NCBI GenBank assembly: GCA_041875495.1
Contig: CP112982.1
Span: forward strand, 1,302,001 to 1,366,000
From: Halomonas sp. CH40
GTDB lineage: Bacteria > Pseudomonadota > Gammaproteobacteria > Pseudomonadales > Halomonadaceae
DNA: 64,000 nucleotides
Direction: 5' to 3'
Below the pieces are notes generated by a model that was given only the letters and a program-made list of their open reading frames with translations, was not told the origin of the DNA and did not search any database. Shown in pieces: positions 57,633 through 64,000 of this stretch. How positions within the stretch are numbered: the first letter of the stretch is position 1; each line of letters starts with the position of its first letter. The position numbers and the translations under genes are program-made.

Positions 57633-57949
57633 AGTTGCCTCAGGATATCGCCCAGTAACGCCACGTTGCCCGCGTGCAAGCCCGTGACCGTGATACCGCC
57701 GGGCAGTGATACCGTAAGCCCCGTGGAGTCTATTTCTTTTGCGGTGCCGGTATTGGGATATGCGACGGTGGCAAAACCGGCGACTGGCTCTTTTGTTGAC
57801 GATGCGCTGGCCAAGAGCTTTTGACGCCAGTAAGAAAACTGATGGTACTTTAGCGCTTGTTGCTTGCAAAACGCCATGCCGGACAAGCCAGAGGTTTGCC
57901 ATTCGGTGACTTGTTGCTGCCAATATTGCTCACGTTCTTGATGCGTCAT
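57629..57949 (-). CDS. tnpA: IS66-family accessory protein TnpA
   Basis: 106 residues. N-terminal MTHQEREQYWQQQVTEWQTSGLSGMAFCKQQALKYHQFSYWRQKL is the typical IS66 TnpA/IS3-like helix-turn-helix region; the C-terminal half (LTVSLPGGITVTG) is a small beta region. Possible DNA-binding partner of TnpC. Translation coupled to tnpB. Confidence 0.9.
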   Translation of the reverse strand: MTHQEREQYWQQQVTEWQTSGLSGMAFCKQQALKYHQFSYWRQKLLASASSTKEPVAGFATVAYPNTGTAKEIDSTGLTVSLPGGITVTGLHAGNVALLGDILRQL

Positions 57950-58031
57950 GACACCCCCTCACAAAGATCTGATGGCATCAGTGTGAGGGGATAAAAGCGA
58001 GAGCGGTAGATGCCGGTTTAAGGGCGCTTAC

Positions 58032-58131
58032 GGCGTAAGCACTCGAGCACTTCTTCAGCGGCCTGATAAAATTCTGTTTGCGCTGGGCTGTTTTTATGCA
58101 GGCATTCTAAGGTGTTGTGGACGTAGGGCAT
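58032..58131 (-). pseudogene. gdhA: gdhA 5' part, cut off by the IS66 element
   Basis: Codons 1-33 of glutamate dehydrogenase, from the ATG at 58131. The reading frame (MPYVHNTLECLHKNSP, then AQTEFYQAAEEVLECLR) matches the GdhA N-terminus (compare QTEFAQAV in E. coli) and continues perfectly with [24 protein letters not shown] on the far side of the element. No strong ribosome-binding site is visible; AAGGA lies about 14 nt upstream. Confidence 0.93.
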
Positions 58132-58457
58132 TGTTTATCTGTTCAATCCTTGTTTATATGATGTCGAAAGTTGTATGAGTAACTTGCCCTATTAAACGTG
58201 CGTTATGCGGCAAATGCATACCCCATTACAGTGCTGCTATGCTCTATGAGAGGGAGAAATTAGACTAAAGGCGAATTATTCTATGCACCAAAAATTAACA
58301 TATGGATAATCACATCTATGTTATTTAAACGATATGTTTGAGTTCTGCTGGTCTATTGGCCAACATGCTATGATGTCCGAATATTTGCCATTGTTGGCCG
58401 ATAATCCGAAACTCCGCTGTTTGTTGTTAAATTATCCATCGTTTTAAGGTGAGCTAA
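58132..58457. promoter_or_regulatory. Divergent control region gdhA/rlmM
   Basis: 326 bp, AT-rich, no gene. Contains an inverted repeat ATTGGCCAACA (58355-58365)/TTGTTGGCCGAT (58391-58402) and, between its arms, an extended -10 TGCTATGAT (58366-58374) directed toward rlmM. The gdhA promoter side (58132-58300) shows no clear sigma70 pair. Confidence 0.45.
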
Positions 58458-59522
58458 GTGCCCCAGATTTTTCCGGCAACCTGGCTGGTTTATTGCCGAC
58501 CTGGTTTTGAAAGGGATGCATTGGCAGAGTTGCTGCACCATGCCCAAAGACATGACGTGGCTTGTGAAGGTGATAGTGGTGAAGGGTGGGCGAGTGTTAC
58601 CCGTTTGGATAACGAACCTATCAACGAGCTTCATCGTCTTGTTTATTTTGACTTGCTGATTTTTGCTCGCCAGACGCTGATCGCGTTGCCGCTGCTGGAC
58701 GTTGGACGTGAAGACCGTCTGACATCCCTGGTTGCTCAGGTGGTTGATGCAGGTTGGAGCTTTGAAGACATCTGGCATGAAACGCCGGATACTAACGAAG
58801 GTAAAGCACTTAGTCGCCTGATAAAGACACTGTCTCGGCCATTGGAAAGTCTACTGAAAAAAAGAGGAGCTTTGCGACGTAAGGCAGGTGGACGCAGGCT
58901 ACACCTGTTATGGGTCAGCGGCTCTTCGCTGCAGGTTGGTCTTTCATTTCCGGGCAATCGCAGTGATCTGCCTAATGGAATTCGCAGGTTGCGTGTGCCT
59001 TCCCGAGCGCCAAGTCGTTCGACGCTTAAACTTGAAGAAGCCTGGCATGAGTTCATTCCTCGGTCGCAGTGGGAAGAGCGCCTGGAAGGGCATCTGACGG
59101 CGGCGGACCTGGGAGCGGCACCGGGTGGTTGGACGTGGCAGTTAGTTCAAAAAGGTATGTATGTCTACGCTATCGATAATGGGCCAATGGCAGCTGATCT
59201 GATGGCATCAGGGCAGGTTGAGCATCTGAAGGAAGATGGGTTTACCTGGGAGCCACCTTATCGTTTGGATTGGCTGGTCTGTGATATTGTCGATAAACCA
59301 ATAAGGGTCATCGCCATGATGGAGCGCTGGCTGGTCGGGCGCTGGTGCAGGGAAGCAGTATTCAATTTGAAATTACCGATGAAAAAGCGCTGGGAAGAAG
59401 TTACCAAGTGCTTGTCACATCTTGAGGATGTTTTGCATGCAGCTGGTGTGAAATACACATTACGCTGCCGTCACCTCTACCATGACAGGGAAGAGGTGAC
59501 AGTGCATATCCGCTTGCAATAG
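58458..59522 (+). CDS. rlmM: 23S rRNA 2'-O-ribose methyltransferase RlmM
   Basis: Methylates the ribose of C2498 in 23S rRNA (E. coli numbering). 354 residues, full length. N-terminal THUMP-like domain (LVYCRPGFERDALAELLHHAQ), then an RrmJ-type Rossmann domain with SAM motif AADLGAAPGGWTWQLVQKG (about 214-232) and the K-D-K-E catalytic set (DWLVCDIVDKP, FNLKLPMKKRWEEV). GTG start with AAGGTGAGCTAA upstream. Confidence 0.94.
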   Translation: MPQIFPATWLVYCRPGFERDALAELLHHAQRHDVACEGDSGEGWASVTRLDNEPINELHRLVYFDLLIFARQTLIALPLLDVGREDRLTSLVAQVVDAGWSFEDIWHETPDTNEGKALSRLIKTLSRPLESLLKKRGALRRKAGGRRLHLLWVSGSSLQVGLSFPGNRSDLPNGIRRLRVPSRAPSRSTLKLEEAWHEFIPRSQWEERLEGHLTAADLGAAPGGWTWQLVQKGMYVYAIDNGPMAADLMASGQVEHLKEDGFTWEPPYRLDWLVCDIVDKPIRVIAMMERWLVGRWCREAVFNLKLPMKKRWEEVTKCLSHLEDVLHAAGVKYTLRCRHLYHDREEVTVHIRLQ

Positions 59523-59523
59523 A

Positions 59524-59811
59524 TCAGAAGCTGGGTTCATAGATGCGAATGGTTTCTTCCTCGGTGAGTAGAGGTAAAATATGTTGCATCGCATTGGACC
59601 GGGCTTCACTGGTATACCATTCTTTCCAGGCGCGTAGATCACGCCATTTGGTTATCATCAAGCGCCTATCCGAATGACCCATCTCAACCAGTGTCTCTCC
59701 ACCGACAAAGCCTCTGGCACCCAGGGAAACACGCATTGCCTGGCGTGCTGCCTGTTCATAATCTTCTTCCAAACCAGGCATAATACGTCGTTCAATGATA
59801 ATTTTGATCAT
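59524..59811 (-). CDS. Antibiotic biosynthesis monooxygenase (ABM) domain protein
   Basis: 95 residues, single ABM-type ferredoxin-like fold: KIIIERRIMPGLEEDYEQAARQAM, then GGETLVEMGHSDRRLMITKWRDLRAWKEWYTSEA and a final IRIYEPSF. Such dimeric proteins include heme-degrading and quinol-oxidising enzymes, but most have no known substrate. Its stop nearly touches the rlmM stop (convergent); divergent from tusA with 29 bp between starts. Confidence 0.8.
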   Translation of the reverse strand: MIKIIIERRIMPGLEEDYEQAARQAMRVSLGARGFVGGETLVEMGHSDRRLMITKWRDLRAWKEWYTSEARSNAMQHILPLLTEEETIRIYEPSF

Positions 59812-59840
59812 ACCTTACACTTCCTGAATCGAGAATCTGA

Positions 59841-60086
59841 ATGAGTGAAACTTTACCTGAATATGATGAACAATTGGACACCCGTGGGCTATTTTGTCCA
59901 GAGCCAATCATGATGCTTCATAATAAAGTGGCTGAGTTAAAGCCGGGGCAAGTGTTGCAAGTTGTCGCCACGGACCCGGCGACTACCCGAGATGTGCCCA
60001 AGTTCTGCCAGTTTCTTAGCCACGAGCTAGTGACTCAAACAGCCGTTGACGATGAGTTTTATTACTATATACGGGTTTGTGATTAA
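59841..60086 (+). CDS. tusA: Sulfur carrier protein TusA
   Basis: 81 residues. Accepts a persulfide from IscS and passes it on for 2-thiouridine synthesis in tRNA. Active Cys19 in the CPxP motif (RGLFCPEPIMMLHNKV), C-terminal CQFLSHELVTQTAVDDEFYYYIRV as in the family. The neighbourhood has no sulfur-oxidation genes, which supports the tRNA role. Single gene. Confidence 0.93.
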   Translation: MSETLPEYDEQLDTRGLFCPEPIMMLHNKVAELKPGQVLQVVATDPATTRDVPKFCQFLSHELVTQTAVDDEFYYYIRVCD

Positions 60087-60161
60087 TCGCTTTCATAGCA
60101 AGGGAAACGTGTACGAGGGAAGCAGGTTTTAATTGCTTCCCTTTGCTGCAAAAAACTCATT

Positions 60162-60860
60162 TCAATGCGCAGGTGGAACCACCATAAGCGCAAGACTTTC
60201 CAGCGTATCCGGATCTTCCTCAACGATCTGATTGGCAATATGGCGTTGAAAGAAGTAAACCTTGGGATGACGTGAACGAGTACTGTAGAGGCAGGCATCT
60301 TTCAACAGTATGGGTGTCATTGTGGCTTTACTTTCATCAGCAACCAAGGCATCGACACTGCCATCGCTGTATAGATTCCAGCCGTAGACAAGCTTCATCT
60401 GCCAAGGTTGATGGTGGCCCTCCATGCACAGGGCATGGGTGCCCTGATGATCGGGGATCTGCTGGATAAGGGTGAGTTCCTGAGAGGCTTCGTAATCAAA
60501 ATACTCAGCGGACGCGGAGAGTTCATGCCACTTGTGTTCGGGAGGGTCAGTAAATATTTCTTCTGTTTCTGGATCACGATAGCCAACGAAACACCCCTGT
60601 TCCCTGCTATTGAGCAGGTGGCAAGGGGTCAGTTTTTCCATCCATGGAATCAGACCGACAACATGGCCATCTTCACGTAACCCCCAGGCAAGCACAGGCA
60701 TGCTGTAAAAGCTTTCAGGGTCAGCATCCAGCTGGTAGACCATTTCCAGCCCATCAAGCTCCGGAGAAAGACGTACCAGACATTTTTGCGCTTCATGCCG
60801 CTGACGTGCGGTTTCCAGGTCGATAACCTGGGCAAAACGGGGTGACAAGGTGGCGCCCAT
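60162..60860 (-). CDS. Conserved-looking protein of unknown function
   Basis: 232 residues from the ATG at 60860 with GGAGGGACACC upstream; a frame reaching 60899 has no site. No signal peptide or membrane segment. Seen: VIDLETARQRHEAQKCLVRLSP at the start, GLREDGHVVGLIPWMEKLTPCHLLN, an EIFTDPPEHKWHELSASAEYFDYEA segment and SKATMTPILLKDACLYSTRSRHPKVYFFQRHIANQI. Composition is that of a soluble globular protein. I do not recognise a family. Stands alone between tusA and the DUF3080 gene. Confidence 0.8.
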   Translation of the reverse strand: MGATLSPRFAQVIDLETARQRHEAQKCLVRLSPELDGLEMVYQLDADPESFYSMPVLAWGLREDGHVVGLIPWMEKLTPCHLLNSREQGCFVGYRDPETEEIFTDPPEHKWHELSASAEYFDYEASQELTLIQQIPDHQGTHALCMEGHHQPWQMKLVYGWNLYSDGSVDALVADESKATMTPILLKDACLYSTRSRHPKVYFFQRHIANQIVEEDPDTLESLALMVVPPAH

Positions 60861-61010
60861 GGTGTCCCTCCTGGTGCTGCGTGGTTTCGACGTTGGCAAA
60901 GCAGAGATTTATGCCCGCCACATATGTCACCAATAGCACAGCTTTAGCCGAAGGTTAAGCCTATTGGATGATTTTTTATAGTCGGGTACTCGCTTCGCGC
61001 CTTCTTCAGC

Positions 61011-62018
61011 TTACCCTGGGCAGGCTGCGAACTGGCTACGAATAGCCTGGTGGCGGTTCAAGGCGCTATTGAAAACACGCCATGGCGCCTCGTCATTGGT
61101 CAGCGACAGCCAGTTCTGCTGATAGTCTTGCCATGCTTCAGGCGGGTCAATCGGGTGGCTATTGACGAGTTGATTGATCGCCTTGAGCCATTCATGAGCA
61201 ACGTTTTCCAACTGTTGCACCTCTGTCATGTCCCAATCCGGCAGGCACTCAGCGCTGGCCTGTTCGAGCATCAGGCTGGCCTCGTCAAGCCGTTGAGAGG
61301 CCAGGAGCAAAGCACGCAGTATTTCAGCGCTGAGAGGGCGCTGATTTAATTCTTTAAGGTGATTTTCCAAACGGCTTGAGTCCTGTTCCCACTGGCGGTC
61401 AAACTGATGCAGCGTCATGCGTTGCAGATAGTCCACAGCCTCCAGTGCGGCGTCGATATCTTGCAGCGTTGTGGAAGATAAAGGAGTGCTCGCGCGGGAA
61501 AAGCTTTTTTGCCACTCTGTTGACTCGAAGATGGCATTCCAGCTGACGTAGGGAAGCTGTGCCGTCTTGTTCATCGTCATATCGAGTAGGCGTTCACGAT
61601 TCTCTTCGGAGAGCTGCTCAGGCGTATTGGTGTTCCAGCAGCTGCTTAGCTGTTGCCAGAGCTCGCGTTCGTATAACCATTGCTGGCTGGGTGGCGCTAC
61701 CTTGCCTAGCTGGTTGTTACGTGCTGCGATAAGCGAGGTAATCTGGCATCCACGCAGGGCGTAGATATTGAGCATTCCCTCGCGCATTTCTTCAATCTCA
61801 AAAACCAGGCGCTGTGTCTCCGGGAAGGAGGGAATATTATCAGGTTCAGTGGTTTCAATCGGCGTACTGCTGAGAGCATCGCCAAGCTGTTGGTGATACT
61901 GCTGCCAGTCATCGTTGTCATTGTTGCCACAGCCTTGCAATACCATCAAAGGGAACGCCCATAACGCAGCATTCAAAACATGACGCAATCCGGGTACAAA
62001 CTCGGAAACAAACGACAT
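61011..62018 (-). CDS. DUF3080-type lipoprotein
   Basis: 335 residues. Lipoprotein signal FPLMVLQGC (lipobox LQGC, Cys at about 30) preceded by a 28-residue leader. Mature part is mostly helical, rich in Gln/Trp/Leu, with EEMREGMLNIYALRGCQITSLIAARNNQLGKVAPPSQQWLYERELW, the conserved block of DUF3080 family proteins. Function unknown. Starts 5 bp after the MATE transporter stop, so co-transcribed with it. Confidence 0.8.
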   Translation of the reverse strand: MSFVSEFVPGLRHVLNAALWAFPLMVLQGCGNNDNDDWQQYHQQLGDALSSTPIETTEPDNIPSFPETQRLVFEIEEMREGMLNIYALRGCQITSLIAARNNQLGKVAPPSQQWLYERELWQQLSSCWNTNTPEQLSEENRERLLDMTMNKTAQLPYVSWNAIFESTEWQKSFSRASTPLSSTTLQDIDAALEAVDYLQRMTLHQFDRQWEQDSSRLENHLKELNQRPLSAEILRALLLASQRLDEASLMLEQASAECLPDWDMTEVQQLENVAHEWLKAINQLVNSHPIDPPEAWQDYQQNWLSLTNDEAPWRVFNSALNRHQAIRSQFAACPG

Positions 62019-62023
62019 AGCAG

Positions 62024-63439
62024 CTACTCCGGTCGGCTTATCACATGTAATCGCCAGGCCAATAATAGTGCGGCGGTGCTAAGGCCTGCAATCAAACCGA
62101 TCCAATAACCGTGTACCCCGAGTGCGGAAATCTCACCGAAACCTTGGCGGCCCAACCAATGACCACCGCCCAGGCCGACACTCCAATAGGAAACCACGGT
62201 AATCAGCATGACGACCCGGGTGTCCTTATAGCCGCGCAGAGCCCCTGCCAGGTTTGCCTGCAAGGAATCCGAGACCTGAAAAAAGACGGCCAGGGTCAAT
62301 AGGGAGGCGGCAAGTGCTTGGACGTCTGGGTCCGGTGTATAGAGCGAGATCACCCAACGGCCTGTTAACCAGAGAAGAGAACTATTGATTGCCGCTGTTA
62401 GCAGACTGATAGCAATGCCGTTCCAGGCAACCTGGCGAGCGCGTTCAGGGCGTTGTTGTCCAAGGGTATTACCCACCCTGACGGTGAGTGCCATGCTTAG
62501 CGACATGGGGAGCATGAACAGTATGGTGGTGAAACTCAGGGCAATCTGGTGGGCTGCCACCGTAATTTCACCCAGGCTGGCAATAAACAGCGCAATCAGG
62601 GTGAACAGAGTGACTTCAACAAAAATCGCCACCCCGATAGGAATCCCGACAACCAGCAGTTCGCGTATGCCAATCCATTGGGGCAGAGCAATTTGCTGCC
62701 ACAAGGATACCTCACGGTAGGCTCGGCCCTTTTGGGTGTAGAGCATCATGGCTAATGCCATTGTCCACATCGATATGGCCGTGGCGATGCCACAACCCAG
62801 CGCACCCAGCGCAGGTAGTTGCTGCAACGATGCGGGAATCCAGGTGCCGAACAGCTCGACCAGGCCGTCCCCACCGTAAATCAACAGATAGTTAGCGGGT
62901 ATATTGACGCCCAGCCCTACCAGGCTGATCCACAGGGCAGGACGGGTATGATTCATGCCATCAGAAAAGGCGCGCAGTGCCTGAAACAACGCAATACCGG
63001 GCATACCGAAGGCAACCGCCGACAGATAGGCGGCTGAACTGCGGGCAACATGCTCAGGCACTGCCATTAGCTGAAAAACCGGTGTCACCAGAAACCATAG
63101 CAAGCCTGCTGAAATAGCCCCGAGCAGAAGGGCTATCCATAATGCCTGGTGTACGGCAGGCCGGATGCCTGCATGGCGTTTGCCGCCCAGCATATGGGCG
63201 ACAATCGGCGTTAAGCCCATCAGGGTGCCGGTCATGAACAGCATCAATGGCATCCACAGGCTTGAACCAACGGAGACAGCTGCCAATGCCGTCGGGCTTT
63301 GGCGTCCGGTCATCATGACGTCGACCACGCTCATGCCGGCCTGAGCCAGTTGGGCACCGCAAATCGGCAGTGCCAGGCGCACCAGTAACCGGGTCTCCGG
63401 CCAATAAAGGGTTTTGAGTTGCTTGCTCAGGCTTTCCAA
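62024..63439 (-). CDS. MATE-family efflux transporter
   Basis: 471-residue inner-membrane exporter with twelve hydrophobic segments in two six-helix halves. N-half: LALPICGAQLAQAGMSVVDVMMTGRQSPTALAAVSVGSSLW (NorM-like, includes the conserved D in VVDVMM). C-half: VGIPIGVAIFVEVTLFTLIALFIASLGEITVAAHQIALSF. Matches the NorM/multidrug-Na+ antiporter branch. First gene of a two-gene unit with the DUF3080 lipoprotein. Confidence 0.92.
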   Translation of the reverse strand: MESLSKQLKTLYWPETRLLVRLALPICGAQLAQAGMSVVDVMMTGRQSPTALAAVSVGSSLWMPLMLFMTGTLMGLTPIVAHMLGGKRHAGIRPAVHQALWIALLLGAISAGLLWFLVTPVFQLMAVPEHVARSSAAYLSAVAFGMPGIALFQALRAFSDGMNHTRPALWISLVGLGVNIPANYLLIYGGDGLVELFGTWIPASLQQLPALGALGCGIATAISMWTMALAMMLYTQKGRAYREVSLWQQIALPQWIGIRELLVVGIPIGVAIFVEVTLFTLIALFIASLGEITVAAHQIALSFTTILFMLPMSLSMALTVRVGNTLGQQRPERARQVAWNGIAISLLTAAINSSLLWLTGRWVISLYTPDPDVQALAASLLTLAVFFQVSDSLQANLAGALRGYKDTRVVMLITVVSYWSVGLGGGHWLGRQGFGEISALGVHGYWIGLIAGLSTAALLLAWRLHVISRPE

Positions 63440-63597
63440 GGTGGACTTCCTAGATAGTGGATATTCCTGTTTAAAAAAACGATTCTAGCAGCTATTGCTG
63501 TTCGTTGATCACACCACATGACGTCATAGGGTGTCGGTCTTTATAATCATCATCATGTGCCATTTTTTCGTGATCAATATTCAACCGGATAGAATTT

Positions 63598-64000
63598 ATG
63601 CATGACGAGACCCGCTGGACGCTTGCCGATATTATCGCTCTGTTTGATGGTGTATTTGCCAAGCGTTACCGCACCCGGCTGACGCGTGGTGGCGATGAAC
63701 CTTTGTATCAGCCAGCCAGCGGCGATGCTGACTACCATCAGGTGATTTTTGCCCATGGGTTCTATGCCAGCGCATTGCATGAAATCAGCCACTGGTGCAT
63801 CGCTGGCGAGCAGCGAAGACAGCTTGAGGATTACGGCTACTGGTACCTGCCCGACGGTCGTGATGCCCAACAGCAAGGTGCCTTTGAAGCCGCAGAGATT
63901 GCTCCACAGGCACTTGAATCACTGTTCTGTGAGGCCAGCCAGCGCCCCTTTCATGTCAGCGTGGATAATCTGGGGGGCGAGGCAGAAGTAGACCGGGAAA
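63598..64000 (+). CDS. epmC: Elongation factor P hydroxylase EpmC (3' end outside window)
   Basis: YfcM/EpmC hydroxylates the lysylated EF-P lysine. 134 codons are visible of about 180. The metal-binding region HGFYASALHEISHWCIAGEQRR, with an H-x3-H pattern, and EDYGYWYLPDGRDAQQQGAFE are diagnostic. Starts with ATG at 63598. Divergent from the MATE gene. epmA/epmB are not in the window. Confidence 0.92.
   Translation, partial: MHDETRWTLADIIALFDGVFAKRYRTRLTRGGDEPLYQPASGDADYHQVIFAHGFYASALHEISHWCIAGEQRRQLEDYGYWYLPDGRDAQQQGAFEAAEIAPQALESLFCEASQRPFHVSVDNLGGEAEVDRE

Noticed and set aside
57261..57923. 220-codon frame starting at 57923 as a longer tnpB
   Set aside because: Its N-terminal ~97 codons overlap tnpA in another frame; the GTG at 57632 overlapping the tnpA stop, with GAGG upstream, fits IS66 TnpB size.

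Overview
The window reads as chromosomal DNA of a moderately GC-rich gammaproteobacterium. The best fit is a Halomonas-like member of the Halomonadaceae, judged from protein sequences and gene order; no taxonomic search could be run. Conserved housekeeping blocks are easy to recognise: gacA/uvrY-uvrC-pgsA-tRNA(Gly-Cys-Leu), dnaX-ybaB-recR, rnd-ycgL-ycgN, mlaA-(PP2C response regulator)-(STAS)-tal, pstSCAB, and a 16S-23S-5S rRNA operon.

Layout. 1-1.15 kb: nadB (minus, cut by the window edge). 1.4-5.4 kb: tRNA-Leu/Cys/Gly, pgsA, uvrC and gacA on the minus strand, with tRNA-Ala divergent. 5.4-12 kb: argF, grxD, dnaX-ybaB-recR, rnd-ycgL-ycgN. 12-22.9 kb: oligopeptidase B, a small membrane protein, a class II glutamine amidotransferase, a FadD-type ligase, hrpA and a FabH-like synthase. 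23-26.5 kb: mlaA plus a phosphatase/anti-anti-sigma pair, and tal. 26.6-32.5 kb: a Bcr/CflA transporter and a Pho-box-controlled pstS, pstC-A-B without phoU. 32.5-40.7 kb: an arsenic island. 40.7-48.1 kb: a universal stress protein and a fatty-acid/acyl-CoA catabolic cluster with its own TetR regulator. 48.1-53.7 kb: the rRNA operon. 53.7-58.1 kb: rnk, and gdhA split by a complete IS66-family element. 58.4-64 kb: rlmM, an ABM-domain protein, tusA, an unknown protein, a DUF3080 lipoprotein, a MATE pump and the start of epmC.

How the genes work together. Phosphate uptake (Pst) sits directly next to arsenate handling. Arsenate that enters through phosphate uptake can be dealt with in several ways: reduction by a glutaredoxin-type ArsC or a low-molecular-weight-phosphatase-type ArsC followed by ACR3 export, or GAPDH-dependent conversion to 1-arseno-3-phosphoglycerate with export by ArsJ. 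ArsH, a second flavoprotein, a CC/Se-motif protein, an ArsP/COG0701-type permease, a CxxC thioredoxin-like protein and a SigZ-like sigma factor complete the island. Three of its promoter regions carry the same 20-bp pattern, ATAT-N12-ATAT, yet no arsR gene lies in the window.

The clearest genetic event is the IS66 insertion in gdhA: perfect 15-bp terminal repeats, a perfect 8-bp target duplication (GGCGTAAG), and removal of the element restores a 450-residue glutamate dehydrogenase. Other points of interest are tandem partial tRNA-Gly copies next to tRNA-Gly, an rRNA spacer with no tRNA but a long-range hairpin, a heptanucleotide tandem repeat behind 5S, and a response regulator whose receiver domain has lost its phospho-acceptor aspartate.
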